From Shimazuella kribbensis DSM 45090 (GTDB taxonomy: Bacteria; Bacillota; Bacilli; Thermoactinomycetales; Thermoactinomycetaceae): a stretch of 64,000 bases of DNA. Of the stretch, positions 26,378 to 35,633 are shown piece after piece (within the stretch, counting starts at the first letter, position 1; each line of letters opens with the position of its first letter). The notes under the pieces were generated by a model. The model worked only from the letters and a program-made list of their open reading frames with translations. It made no database searches and was not told the DNA's origin. The stretch is taken from contig NZ_ATZF01000013.1 in the NCBI RefSeq assembly GCF_000428065.1, positions 62,001 to 126,000 on the forward strand. The letters are read 5' to 3'. A program made the position numbers and the translations under genes.

Positions 26378-27280
26378 TGAAAAAAGTTCTTATTTCTCCA
26401 ACTTGCTTTTGAAGGGAAATTAGACTTGAATAAATCCGTTCAATACTATTTACCAGATCTACTCCCAGAAGATTATCCAGTGATCAAGGTTGGCCAACTA
26501 CTCAATCATACAAGTGGTTTACCAAAACCAAAAATAAATGAAAGCTTTGAGTATCAATATGAACATCGCTTTGATGCGATGAAACCTGAAAATTATGTGA
26601 AATTAGCTGTGCAAAACCCAATTGAATTTACTCTAGGAACCAAACAACACTATGTAAATACGGGCTATTTTGTTGCGGGATTGCTCATCGAGAAAGTAAC
26701 CAAAGATAGCTTTGCCAATCAAGTGAAAAAGCGAATAGCCCAACCATTGCAACTAGAAGATACCTATGTACCATCCATCTATGATCCTAAGATTCGTGGA
26801 GCCCATACACATGGTTATCAAAAAGTAATGGAAAATGGTGTTACCAAACTAGTAGACGTTACCGAATGGAGCCCTTCGTTAAATTTTGCTTCTGGAGATA
26901 TGATTTCAACAGCTCCAGATATCGATAAGTTTTTCTCTTCACTACTAGCAGGTGACCTATTACCTGCCGATGTTCAAAAAAATCTATTTACAATCCCAAC
27001 AAAGCAAGACGGTACACCAATTCCTAGCGTAGATGACAAAGGAAATGTACTTGGAAAAACAGACTATGCCGTGGGTTTGCGGAAATTCAAAATGGGCAAT
27101 GTCATCATGTGGGGCAAAACTGGTGCCAAAGATGGCTACCTAAATGGAGTAGGTGGAACAGTTGATGGTCAACGTCAGATGGTATATACGATCAACTCCA
27201 CTGATGCAAAGGGCTCAGAGCAATCTAAACTAAGTCAACAATTGATTGTATCAGGATTTTTGGGAGCTCAAACAAAATAA
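26378..27280 (+). pseudogene. serine hydrolase (beta-lactamase/DD-peptidase family) lacking its catalytic N-terminal part
   Basis: The long frame (26426-27280) starts in mid-domain. Just before it, an ATG at 26378 begins MKKVLISPTCF, like a signal peptide, but stops at once. One frame over, the sequence reads LQLAFEGKLDLNKSV, which in this family follows the SxxK nucleophile region by about 30 residues. So roughly 70-100 residues including SxxK seem to have been deleted between 26400 and 26410. The rest is well kept: 'QLLNHTSGLP', 'YVNTGYFVAGLLIE' with the Tyr-x-Asn motif, and 'MWGKTGAKDGY' with the Lys-Thr-Gly motif. Without the nucleophile the product cannot be a working hydrolase. A terminator follows at 27291. 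Confidence 0.65.
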
Positions 27281-27290
27281 GATAGAGATG

Positions 27291-27325
27291 AAGCCTAGAT
27301 ATCAATGAATATCTGGGTTTTGTTG
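27291..27325 (+). terminator. terminator after the serine-hydrolase remnant
   Basis: Nine-base stem CCTAGATAT / ATATCTGGG with one G-T pair, then TTTTGTTG. Confidence 0.6.
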
Positions 27326-27426
27326 TATTTAGAATATATAGATATAAAAAATGAACATTTATGGTTTTATCTGATATAATAGTACTAGCCAAAAAGGCAG
27401 ACTCAACACTCCATTGGAGGAGTACC

Positions 27427-28014
27427 GTGACCGAACAGCTTTCCATCCCGGCCCCCGACGTGTTTCTGAACGGTGGACTCATCCTTCGTGCAGGCGACTT
27501 CGAGCTCGTTCCGTACCACATGGATCTGGCTTACGACTTCCTCTTCGCTGTGGGATACGAGTCGGTCCAGGAGTACTTCCTGAACCGCGTCCTCAACTTC
27601 GAGAGCGCGAAGGCTCACATCCAGAAGGGAATCGACGAGTGCCTGGAAGGCAAGCGTCTCCCCTGGATGATCCGTCACGACGAACGCGTGATCGGAGCCA
27701 TCTCCCTGACCGACATCGTGAAGCCGCACCGTCGCGGCAAGCCGGCATACGTCTTCATCGAACCCAAGCTTCAGCGTCAGGGCATCGCGCTGACCGCTGC
27801 ACGAGCGGTGACCGAGTGGGCGTTCATGTCGGCCGGCTTCCACCGTCTGGAGGCAGATATCGCCGTGGACAACGGCGCATCCTTCCAGGCGGCCATGGAG
27901 CTGGGCTTCATCAACGAAGGTGTCCGACGGAAGCACATGTACTGCGGGGACGGGGTGTATCGTGACATGGCGAACTTCGCCATGCTGCGTGAGGACTACC
28001 TCGCGGCCGCGTAG
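27427..28014 (+). CDS. GNAT N-acetyltransferase (RimJ/RimL type), GC-rich insert
   Basis: Acetyltransferase of 195 residues. The RimJ/RimL-like fold is visible in 'RPGLRAGDFELVP'-like start (here LILRAGDFELVP), 'WMIRHDERVIGAISL', the acetyl-CoA loop 'EPKLQRQGIALTAARAV', and 'HRLEADIAVDNGASFQAAME' followed by 'LGFINEGVRRKHM'. It starts with GTG after GGAGGAG. Codons are strongly G/C-ending, unlike all neighbours, and a GC-rich hairpin without a T tract follows. The promoter side is AT-rich (TATAAT near 27376). This looks like recent transfer from a high-GC donor such as an actinomycete. The acceptor could be a ribosomal protein N-terminus, an antibiotic or a small amine. Confidence 0.85.
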   Translation: MTEQLSIPAPDVFLNGGLILRAGDFELVPYHMDLAYDFLFAVGYESVQEYFLNRVLNFESAKAHIQKGIDECLEGKRLPWMIRHDERVIGAISLTDIVKPHRRGKPAYVFIEPKLQRQGIALTAARAVTEWAFMSAGFHRLEADIAVDNGASFQAAMELGFINEGVRRKHMYCGDGVYRDMANFAMLREDYLAAA

Positions 28015-28039
28015 GGTACGCTAACCCTCACCGGAGTGT

Positions 28040-28071
28040 CTCTCCATCTGATATCCAATTCAGGTGGGGAG
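28040..28071 (+). terminator. GC-rich hairpin terminator of the acetyltransferase insert
   Basis: Twelve-base stem CTCTCCATCTGA / TCAGGTGGGGAG with two G-T pairs, an 8-base loop and no T tract, as is usual in actinobacteria. Confidence 0.6.
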
Positions 28072-28136
28072 GTACAAAGTTAATAAACTGAAAATTATGA
28101 CTATCATAAGCTGACCCTATATGCTTACATCTCAAT

Positions 28137-28160
28137 CTAGATCATAGATCTAGGTTTTTT
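28137..28160 (+). terminator. second terminator
   Basis: Stem CTAGATC / GATCTAG with a 3-base loop, then G and six T residues. Confidence 0.75.
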
Positions 28161-28510
28161 ACTTTTATTTATGAGTTTATTTGAAAGTGGTCTGTGTTTT
28201 TGTCTTAAATGATTTCTCCTAAGTAAATGATACACTATCTACTATAATTATACAATTCTTACTTTTATAGAATAATTTATTTTTTTCTGGGTTGACAACC
28301 TATTCTTACAATATGTTACAATATACCTAGGAATTACTTATTCTGTTTTGCGAGGCTAATGTCTTTGCAAGATATGCCACAATTGAATATGCGCTGGAGA
28401 TAATAGTGATACTCCTATGCCCGAAATCGGGCTGTTTCGTATGCTTAACAGAAAAAACACCTTAGACCAGACACCCTCTTTCCCATTACTTTCCTGAAAG
28501 GATGAAGTGG

Positions 28511-30550
28511 ATGGCATTGCTTCAGCGGTTTTCAACAACGACGAAAGGCGCGATGACTTTTACTGGTAATACGCTCGGATATGGCGAGTTAAATACCATC
28601 TACAATGACATTGGCGCTTTTCTAACCCTCGATGTTTCTCTGCAAGTACCTGGTTACCCTCTTGGAAGTACGCTCGATTGGAAAAAGAATTCTTCGATGG
28701 CTTATCTCAATCTCCTTACCGGCAGTGAAGTGTTATATGCAGAACTGATTTGGGGCGGATCGACCAAATCAGGAAAAGAAGATGTCACGAGTGAAATCAA
28801 TTCTCCCGTTACGTTGATGGATTCATTAGGAGCATTTCAATCCATAACACCAGATCCTGCAACAGCCCAGCAGGTCACCCATGAATCACAAGTGTTTTAT
28901 ATCCGTTCTGCAGATATTACAGATATCGTGAAAAACAGTGGTGCTGGGTCTTATTTGGTCAGTGGTGTACCCGCAACGGTACTCCATCCAAGTAGAAGTA
29001 ATGCTGCTGGTTGGACACTAGCAGTTATTTATAAAGATATCTCTCTAGCTCTACGCAATATGAACCTCTTTGTAGGTATTGCCTCGATCGACCGAACTGG
29101 CTTTGTCGATCAAACCATTTCTGGTTTTGCTACCCCCGATTCAAAACCATTCGCTGCACGTGCGTTATTGACAGCGATTGAAGGTGATAGTTTCATTCCC
29201 AAAGATCAGTTTTTATTTGGTCCTGATACAAGCAGTTTGCAAGTGATTTCTGGGCCGAATAATTTAGCAGATAATTTCTTCGCCTCTCAAATCAATGATG
29301 ATAATGGAAATTTGGACACCAATGGGACAGCTGGTACAAACAATGTAACTCCTGGTCAAAAACAATCCGGCAATCGTTATGGCTGGGATATTACCAACGT
29401 TGATGTTTCTAGTGCGATGGACACATCTCAGACATCTGCAATTGCTCGTCTTGCTACCAAGGGAGATGGCTTTGTCTTATCTGGCCTCGGTCTGCAAATC
29501 GATGTAAACAGCCCAGATATACAGATGGAGAAAACGGTTGACAAAGATATTGCTGTTGTCGGAGATATTTTGACCTATACTATTTTGGTTTCTAACAATG
29601 GATTGGTAGAAGCGGAGAATGCCATTTTTACGGATAAATTGCCTGCAGGTGTCTCGTTTGTTCCCGGTAGTCTGCAAATAGATGGGATCGCTCAACCGAC
29701 AGCAGACCCTACCAAAAGTGTATCTATTGGTTCCGTTTCGATTGAAGGACCAGTAGAAATCGTATTCCAAGTTGAAGTAACGTCTGTTCCCCCAAGTGGC
29801 AAAGTTCCTAACAAAGGAACACTAGATTATGAGTTTCATAGCGCTCCAAGTCTGCCTGTCAGCTATGGTTCCAATGAATCCAATGAAGTAGAGACCATCA
29901 TCAAACGAGTACAAGTCGATGCTGTGAAAATGGAAGATAAATCCGTATACGACAAAGAAAATGAAGTTATCACATATACCGTCTTGGTATCCAATAACGG
30001 TGATGTTGATGTAAACAACATTTTGGTCAAAGATGTGATCCCTGTTGGTACAACACTGGTTCCTGGTAGTATTCAAGTGAACGGAACTGCGGTGGCTGGT
30101 GATCTTACATCTGGTATCCCTGTTGGTTCCCTAGCTCCAGATCAAAGCGTGGAAATCACTTTCCAAGTATCCGTGCTCGCTCCACTCCCACCTCAAGTAG
30201 ATAATCAAGCAGAAGTGAATTACGACTATCAATTAAAACCTGGAAGTGAAGTAGTTTCCCAGACAGAATCAACCAATGTTATTACAGCAGTGATCCTAAC
30301 AGAATGCCAGAAAGCACAAAATCAAATTTTTGAATCCGTGGCGCAACAAGAATTGGCATTAGCTAGATTGTTACAAGCTGAAAGTACGAAAGTAAAAACA
30401 GCAGTAGAGGCTTTTTCTGAAGGAAGAATAACCGCTAATCAACTAGCTAGAATCAATCAAAGTGCTGAGCGGGTCACTCGTAAAATTGCACAGCTGGAAA
30501 ATGTCCTCAAACAAAAATTAGATGTTGCTAAGGAAATTTGTTGCTCGTGA
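28511..30550 (+). CDS. DUF11 repeat protein A, cysteine-tailed
   Basis: First of six tandem paralogues, 679 residues. Layout: N-terminal domain (about 1-325; opens 'TFTGNTLGY', with 'AELIWGGSTKSG' and 'NNLADNFFASQINDDNGN'), two DUF11/B_ant_repeat domains (about 335-455 and 466-590; each has 'ILTYTILVSNNG'-like and 'VPGSLQIDG'-like strands), and a helical tail (597-679). All three Cys are in the tail: one opens it, two end it (ICCS). There is no signal peptide, membrane span or LPxTG. DUF11 proteins are usually surface structures, so a mother-cell-made spore-coat or exosporium part is my inference. The start at 28511 matches the paralogues' N-termini; the ATG at 28502 is upstream of them. Confidence 0.82.
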   Translation: MALLQRFSTTTKGAMTFTGNTLGYGELNTIYNDIGAFLTLDVSLQVPGYPLGSTLDWKKNSSMAYLNLLTGSEVLYAELIWGGSTKSGKEDVTSEINSPVTLMDSLGAFQSITPDPATAQQVTHESQVFYIRSADITDIVKNSGAGSYLVSGVPATVLHPSRSNAAGWTLAVIYKDISLALRNMNLFVGIASIDRTGFVDQTISGFATPDSKPFAARALLTAIEGDSFIPKDQFLFGPDTSSLQVISGPNNLADNFFASQINDDNGNLDTNGTAGTNNVTPGQKQSGNRYGWDITNVDVSSAMDTSQTSAIARLATKGDGFVLSGLGLQIDVNSPDIQMEKTVDKDIAVVGDILTYTILVSNNGLVEAENAIFTDKLPAGVSFVPGSLQIDGIAQPTADPTKSVSIGSVSIEGPVEIVFQVEVTSVPPSGKVPNKGTLDYEFHSAPSLPVSYGSNESNEVETIIKRVQVDAVKMEDKSVYDKENEVITYTVLVSNNGDVDVNNILVKDVIPVGTTLVPGSIQVNGTAVAGDLTSGIPVGSLAPDQSVEITFQVSVLAPLPPQVDNQAEVNYDYQLKPGSEVVSQTESTNVITAVILTECQKAQNQIFESVAQQELALARLLQAESTKVKTAVEAFSEGRITANQLARINQSAERVTRKIAQLENVLKQKLDVAKEICCS

Positions 30551-30577
30551 CGTGATGCAAAGCAAAAGGAGAGAAGC

Positions 30578-32230
30578 ATGCCATTTTATCAACGCTTTAC
30601 GAAAACGACAAATGGTCAATTGACGTTTACTGGTAATTCGTTGGGATACTCCGATGGTGGTAATGATATTGGAGCATTTATCACGATTGACACATCCAAG
30701 CAAGTGAGTGGATATCCAGCGGGAAGTACGATGAATTGGCAAGAAAATTCATCTTCGGCAGTATTGCGGATGGTTGATGATGCAGAAGTGCTCTATGCGG
30801 AACTGATGTGGGGTGGATCGACGAATTCCGATTCGGAAAATGTCGTAGGATCATTAAATTCTGCGGTTACTTTTACGACACCTACTGGTATTTTTACCAT
30901 AAGCCCAGATCCATTGACAGCAAGAGAAGAACCAGCGGCTTATGGCCAAGTATTTTATAGTCGTTCAGCAAATGTGACCAGTTTGGTGCAAGCGGCTGGA
31001 GCAGGGGTTTATACGACAGGTGGAGTTCCCGGTACCGTTCGCCCGAAAACAGGAGCTACCAATGCTGCTGGATGGACATTAGCAGTTGCATATAAGCATC
31101 CAGGTCTGAAAATTCGGAATATGAATATTTATGCAGGATCTCAACTGATCGACAGGAATAATCCCCCTGTGGATGAGATTTTATCTGGGTTTATGACGCT
31201 AGAAGCAGGTGAAATCAAAGGTCGTGTGATGTTGACCGCGATGGAGGGTGATTCTGATATTCTAGGTGACCGTTTTGAGTTTGGTCCTGATACCTCATCG
31301 CTTTCCGTGATCGCAGGTCCCAACAATTCAGTAAGTAACTTTTTTGCAGCGCAAATTAATGATGACGATGGGTATTTGGATACAAGTGGAACAGCAGGTG
31401 TATTAAACCAACCAAGTGGTTCAGATGTTTTTGGCCGACGTTCAGGATGGGATATCACCAATGTGGATGTATCCAGTACATTACAAAATAGCCAAGGGCA
31501 AGCTGTTGTACGTATTGCTACAGCAGGAGATACGTATATGGTCAGTGGTTATGGTGTCCAGCTCGATGCCAACAGCCCGATCGTGAAAATGACAAAATCA
31601 GCGGATAAAGAAAAGGCGGTAGTAGGGGAGATCGTCACTTATACGCTAGAAGTCAAGAATGAAGGTTTTGTGCCTGCTACTAATATTATTTTTCAAGATT
31701 TCCTCGACCCAGAGTTAGAATATCTCCCTGATAGCTTGCGGGTTCGCGGCGTGTCATTTCCGGGGGAGGATATCGCAGCAGGGGTTAATGTCGGTACGAT
31801 CGCTGTAGGTGAGACGATCATCATAACGTATCAAGCAAAAATTATTAAGGAACCACCAAGTAAAGTGGTTCACAACAAAGCTTCGATGACGTTTGATTTT
31901 CAGAGCAGACCTGATCTGCCTATCTCCACTGCGACAAGTGTAAGTAATGTACCAGGCGTTGAAGTAATTGAACCTCCTCTATGCGAAGAGAGCAAAAATG
32001 AGATTATCAAGACTGTAGCCGAAGCAGAAAAAGGTATCGCCCATATTATTCGTGCAGAGGCAGAAAAAGTTGAAATGGTCTCTCGGGCTTTCCAAGATGA
32101 TGCTGTATTGATTCGTGATTTGATCGCAGTGAATGACAGCGTAGAACAGATGCTGGATGCAGTGATCGAATTAGAGGAGAAATTGATAAACAAATTATCA
32201 ACCGTCAAAGGTGTTTGTGACTACTGTTAG
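30578..32230 (+). CDS. DUF11 repeat protein B, cysteine-tailed
   Basis: Paralogue of 550 residues with one DUF11 domain: N-terminal domain (about 1-325), DUF11 (332-455) and helical tail (468-550). It is nearly the same length as protein C and about 85-90% identical to it by eye, with the second half closest, so the pair arose by recent tandem duplication. Cys occur only in the tail (one at its start, then CDYC at the end). It begins 27 bases after gene A with an AAGGAGAG site. Beyond its stop lies a decayed copy of an A-type gene tail (32244-32286). Confidence 0.82.
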   Translation: MPFYQRFTKTTNGQLTFTGNSLGYSDGGNDIGAFITIDTSKQVSGYPAGSTMNWQENSSSAVLRMVDDAEVLYAELMWGGSTNSDSENVVGSLNSAVTFTTPTGIFTISPDPLTAREEPAAYGQVFYSRSANVTSLVQAAGAGVYTTGGVPGTVRPKTGATNAAGWTLAVAYKHPGLKIRNMNIYAGSQLIDRNNPPVDEILSGFMTLEAGEIKGRVMLTAMEGDSDILGDRFEFGPDTSSLSVIAGPNNSVSNFFAAQINDDDGYLDTSGTAGVLNQPSGSDVFGRRSGWDITNVDVSSTLQNSQGQAVVRIATAGDTYMVSGYGVQLDANSPIVKMTKSADKEKAVVGEIVTYTLEVKNEGFVPATNIIFQDFLDPELEYLPDSLRVRGVSFPGEDIAAGVNVGTIAVGETIIITYQAKIIKEPPSKVVHNKASMTFDFQSRPDLPISTATSVSNVPGVEVIEPPLCEESKNEIIKTVAEAEKGIAHIIRAEAEKVEMVSRAFQDDAVLIRDLIAVNDSVEQMLDAVIELEEKLINKLSTVKGVCDYC

Positions 32231-32243
32231 GTGGGGAATATTC

Positions 32244-32286
32244 ACAAACAAAATTGGATGTCGCTTAGAAAATTTGTTATTTGTAA
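32244..32286 (+). pseudogene. relic of an A-type DUF11 gene 3' end between genes B and C
   Basis: The intergenic sequence aligns with the last codons of gene A (30510-30550; KQKLDVAKEICCS then stop). It carries one missing base after AAACAA, a Lys-to-stop change and scattered substitutions, and reads LDVA-stop-KICYL-stop. It has no function as a gene and marks the edge of a past duplication or recombination. Confidence 0.6.
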
Positions 32287-32313
32287 CGAAAATGGAGGCA
32301 AAGGAGGAAAAGC

Positions 32314-33966
32314 ATGCCATTTTATCAACGGTTTACGAAAACGACAAATGGTCAGCTGACTTTTACTGGTAACACGTTGGGTTATGCTGATGGCAGTACA
32401 GATATCGGTGCTTTTATCACCGTTGATACCTCTAAACAGGTGAGTGGATATCCAGCAGGAAGTACGATGAATTGGCAAGAGAATTCATCTTCCGCAGTTT
32501 TGAGTATGGTTGATGATGCAGAAGTGCTTTATGCCGAGCTAATATGGGGTGGATCAACCAACTCCGATTCGGAAAATGTGATTGGATCGATCAATACACC
32601 TGTTACTTTTACGACTCCAACAGGTACTTTTACGGTAAGTCCAGATCCCCTCACCGCAAGAGAAGAACCAGCTAGTATGGGTCAAGTATTTTATGCTCGA
32701 TCTGCCAATGTGACCAGCTACGTTCAAGCAGGTGGGGCAGGAGTTTATACAACAGGAGGAGTGCCAGGAACAGTTCGTCCAAAGTTAGGCGAAACGGATA
32801 CGGTTGGTTGGACACTAGCGGTGGCTTACAAACATCCAAGTCTGAAGATTCGCAATATGAATATTTACGCCGGTTCCCAACTTATTAATCAGTTTAATCC
32901 TCCTACAGATGAGCATTTATACGGGTTTATGACGCTAGAGGCAGGTGAAGTAAAAGGACGCGTGATGTTAACCGCAATGGAAGGGAACTCCAATCTTCCT
33001 GGAGATCGATTTGAATTTGGACCAGATTTCTCTTCTCTGCAAGTCATCTCTGGACCAAACAATCCAGCAAGTAACTTCTTTGCATCACAAATAAATGATG
33101 ACAATGGAAATCTGGATACGAGTGGAACAGCAGGTACATTAAACAAACCGATTGGTTCTGATGGATTTGGTGTTCGCTCCGGTTGGGATATCACCAATGT
33201 AGATGTGTCCCATACATTGCTAAATAGCCAAGGTCAAGCAGTTGTTCGAATTGCTACAGCACAAGATACGTATATGGTCAGTGGCTATGGTGTGCAGCTC
33301 GATGCCAACAGCCCGATAGTGAAGATGTATAAGTCAGCGGATAAAACCAAAGCAGTGGTTGGGGAGATTGTTACCTACACATTGGAAGTCAAAAACGAAG
33401 GTTTCGTTCCTGCTACCAATATTATCTTCCAAGATTTCCTCGATCCTGAGCTGGAGTATCTACCAGATAGTTTGCGGGTACGAGGGGTAGCTTTTCCAGG
33501 AGAAGATATTGCAGCAGGAGTAAATGTCGGTACGATCGCTGTCGGTGAGACGATCATCATTACTTATCAAGCGAAAATTATAAGAGAGCCGGAAAGTAAG
33601 GTTGTTCATAACAAAGCATCCATGACCTTTGATTTTCAGAGCAGACCTGATTTGCCGATTTCTACGGCGACCGTGATTAGTAATGTGCCGGGAATTGAAG
33701 TAATCGAACCTCCTCCATGTGATGAGAGCAAAAATGAGATCATTAAAACCGTTGCTGAAGCAGAAAAAGGCATTGCTCGCATCATTCGAGCAGAGGCAGA
33801 AAAAGTCGAAGCAGTATCTCGTTTCTTTCAAAATGATGCCGTTTTGATTCGCGATCTCATTGCAGTAAATGAAAGTGTAGAGCAGATGCTCGATGCAGTA
33901 ATTGAGTTAGAGGAGAAATTGATAGACAAATTATCAACTGTGAAAGAAATTTGCGATTACTGCTAA
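32314..33966 (+). CDS. DUF11 repeat protein C, cysteine-tailed
   Basis: Paralogue of 550 residues, near twin of protein B, with the same three-part layout: N-terminal domain, one DUF11 domain, tail. Differences from B cluster in the N-terminal domain (residues 20-320); the DUF11 domain and tail are almost unchanged, which could reflect gene conversion. Cys only in the tail, ending CDYC. An AAAGGAGG site precedes the ATG. It lacks export or anchoring signals. Confidence 0.82.
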   Translation: MPFYQRFTKTTNGQLTFTGNTLGYADGSTDIGAFITVDTSKQVSGYPAGSTMNWQENSSSAVLSMVDDAEVLYAELIWGGSTNSDSENVIGSINTPVTFTTPTGTFTVSPDPLTAREEPASMGQVFYARSANVTSYVQAGGAGVYTTGGVPGTVRPKLGETDTVGWTLAVAYKHPSLKIRNMNIYAGSQLINQFNPPTDEHLYGFMTLEAGEVKGRVMLTAMEGNSNLPGDRFEFGPDFSSLQVISGPNNPASNFFASQINDDNGNLDTSGTAGTLNKPIGSDGFGVRSGWDITNVDVSHTLLNSQGQAVVRIATAQDTYMVSGYGVQLDANSPIVKMYKSADKTKAVVGEIVTYTLEVKNEGFVPATNIIFQDFLDPELEYLPDSLRVRGVAFPGEDIAAGVNVGTIAVGETIIITYQAKIIREPESKVVHNKASMTFDFQSRPDLPISTATVISNVPGIEVIEPPPCDESKNEIIKTVAEAEKGIARIIRAEAEKVEAVSRFFQNDAVLIRDLIAVNESVEQMLDAVIELEEKLIDKLSTVKEICDYC

Positions 33967-33994
33967 ACGAAATAAATGGGGAGGAAGGTGTATT

Positions 33995-35617
33995 ATGGCA
34001 CTCATTCGCCGCTATGCAGCTACGATTAATGGGGCAATTACCTTTACTGGCAATACGTTAGGTCTTGCTGATCTGAGTAAAGGGACGTTTTATATTGGCG
34101 CTTTTCTCACTACGGATACATCGAAGCAAGTAACTGGTTTTCCACCAGGAACGACGACAAATTGGGCGGAAAATAAATCGGCGGCCATTTTGCGTCTCAC
34201 AAGTGGTGCAGAAGTACAATATGCGGAGCTTATATGGGGTGGTACAACAGATAGCAGTGTCAGTGGTTCATTGAACAATTCTGTTGATCTTACTACTCCT
34301 AATGGCACGGTTTCGCTTGCTCCTGATCCTGCTACCGCACAACAAAATGGGAATTTTTACGTTCGTTCTGCGGATGTGACGGATTTGGTGAAAGCAGCAG
34401 GAGATGGTACGTATACTGTTGGAAAAGTACCTGCTACCCTAGGAGCTGTTGGTTGGACATTGGCAGTAGCGTACAAAGATGCTACCTTGCCAAGTCGAAA
34501 TATTACGTTTTTTGTAAACGATACTTTCATATATAGTGGTTCGCCACAATCCATTAAAATTACAGATTTTGGTACTCCGGTTTCAGGATCAGTGAATGCA
34601 CGTTTACTTGTGACAGCAATGCAAGGGGATACGAATCTCGTTGGTGATCAATTCTTATTTGGACCAACGGACTCCACACTGCAACCAATGAGTGGGCCAA
34701 ATAATCCTGCGAGCAATTTCTTTGCCACACAGATCAATGATGACAATGGAAACTTGGATACAAGCGGTACAGCAGGAAATCTCAATCCGAACATCGGCGG
34801 CTCTAGTGGTATGTCACGTTATGGATGGGATATCACCAATGTCGATGCATCCAGTGCGATGATCAATAGTCAAAATGAAGCTGTTGCCCGTTTTACATCA
34901 AACAGTGATGCTTACCTCATATCAGGGGTAGCAGTGCAAATCGACGTCGACAGCCCCAAAATCGAGATGCAAAAGACAGTAAATCTCGCAGAAGCCAAAG
35001 TTCGGGACATAGTGACCTACACGGTTTTGCTTGTGAACACAAAAGATATTGAAGCAAGAGAGGCAGTGTGGACGGATATTTTACCACCTGAACTCCAGTT
35101 TGTTCCAGGGAGCATTCGAGTGGATGGGATTCCCCAGCCGAGCAGTGATCCAGAAACAGGGGTTTCCCTCGGTACATTAAGCTTGAATGAACCTGTGGAA
35201 ATAACATTTCAAGCGAAAGTGGTCAATGTCCCATCAGACGAGATTATCGAAAATATAGCTTCTCTTACCTATGAATTTGAAAGCGCACCTGGATTACCGA
35301 TTGCCACCGGAGAAGCGCAAAGTACGATCGCGGAGACAAAAGTAGTGGTGCGGCCTCCTACACCTTGTGAACGAAACAAAGAAATAATTGAAAATTCCAT
35401 TCGCCAAGAAGAACAAAATATGAAACTGCTTCAAGATGCAGAGCTGCTCAAAGTGGAAGCTGCCAATCAAGCATTCGCAGATGGGGCCATTAGCGCTACA
35501 GAGCAAGCCCAAATTATTCAGAGTGCAACTGGTGTATCTGATGCGCTTCGTGTGCTACAGCAAGCATTGGATAACAAACGTGCCAGCCTTACAGATTTGT
35601 GTAGTGGATGCAAATAG
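33995..35617 (+). CDS. DUF11 repeat protein D, cysteine-tailed
   Basis: Paralogue of 540 residues: N-terminal domain (about 1-315, opening 'AITFTGNTLGLADLSKG'), one DUF11 domain (319-445, 'VRDIVTYTVLLVNTKD', 'ELQFVPGSIRVDGIPQPS') and tail (457-540) with Cys at its start and CSGC near its end. It diverges from B and C across its length, so it is an older copy. GGGAGGAAGG precedes the ATG. Only 16 bases separate it from gene E, so the genes are probably co-transcribed. Confidence 0.82.
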   Translation: MALIRRYAATINGAITFTGNTLGLADLSKGTFYIGAFLTTDTSKQVTGFPPGTTTNWAENKSAAILRLTSGAEVQYAELIWGGTTDSSVSGSLNNSVDLTTPNGTVSLAPDPATAQQNGNFYVRSADVTDLVKAAGDGTYTVGKVPATLGAVGWTLAVAYKDATLPSRNITFFVNDTFIYSGSPQSIKITDFGTPVSGSVNARLLVTAMQGDTNLVGDQFLFGPTDSTLQPMSGPNNPASNFFATQINDDNGNLDTSGTAGNLNPNIGGSSGMSRYGWDITNVDASSAMINSQNEAVARFTSNSDAYLISGVAVQIDVDSPKIEMQKTVNLAEAKVRDIVTYTVLLVNTKDIEAREAVWTDILPPELQFVPGSIRVDGIPQPSSDPETGVSLGTLSLNEPVEITFQAKVVNVPSDEIIENIASLTYEFESAPGLPIATGEAQSTIAETKVVVRPPTPCERNKEIIENSIRQEEQNMKLLQDAELLKVEAANQAFADGAISATEQAQIIQSATGVSDALRVLQQALDNKRASLTDLCSGCK

Positions 35618-35633
35618 AGAGGAGTGGTGAAGG

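Larger units (their letters stand above)
28015..28510. other. intergenic region upstream of the DUF11 gene cluster
   Basis: Contains two terminators (28040-28071 and 28137-28160), a weak promoter-like pair TTGACA (28292) with a 19-base gap to TACAAT (28317), and a 14-base near-palindrome GCCCGAAATCGGGC at 28419-28432 in the leader. No gene seen. A sigma-E-like GAATATG (28385) lies before GATACTCC (28408), but the spacing and match are poor. Confidence 0.4.

Noticed and set aside
27403-27965. Long frames on both strands opposite the GC-rich acetyltransferase
   Set aside because: Shadow frames caused by high third-position GC; only the GNAT frame has domain motifs and a ribosome site.
28385-28415. 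Sigma-E-type promoter for the DUF11 cluster
   Set aside because: The -35-like GAATATG fits, but the -10 is poor and the spacing too long; it cannot support a sporulation claim alone.
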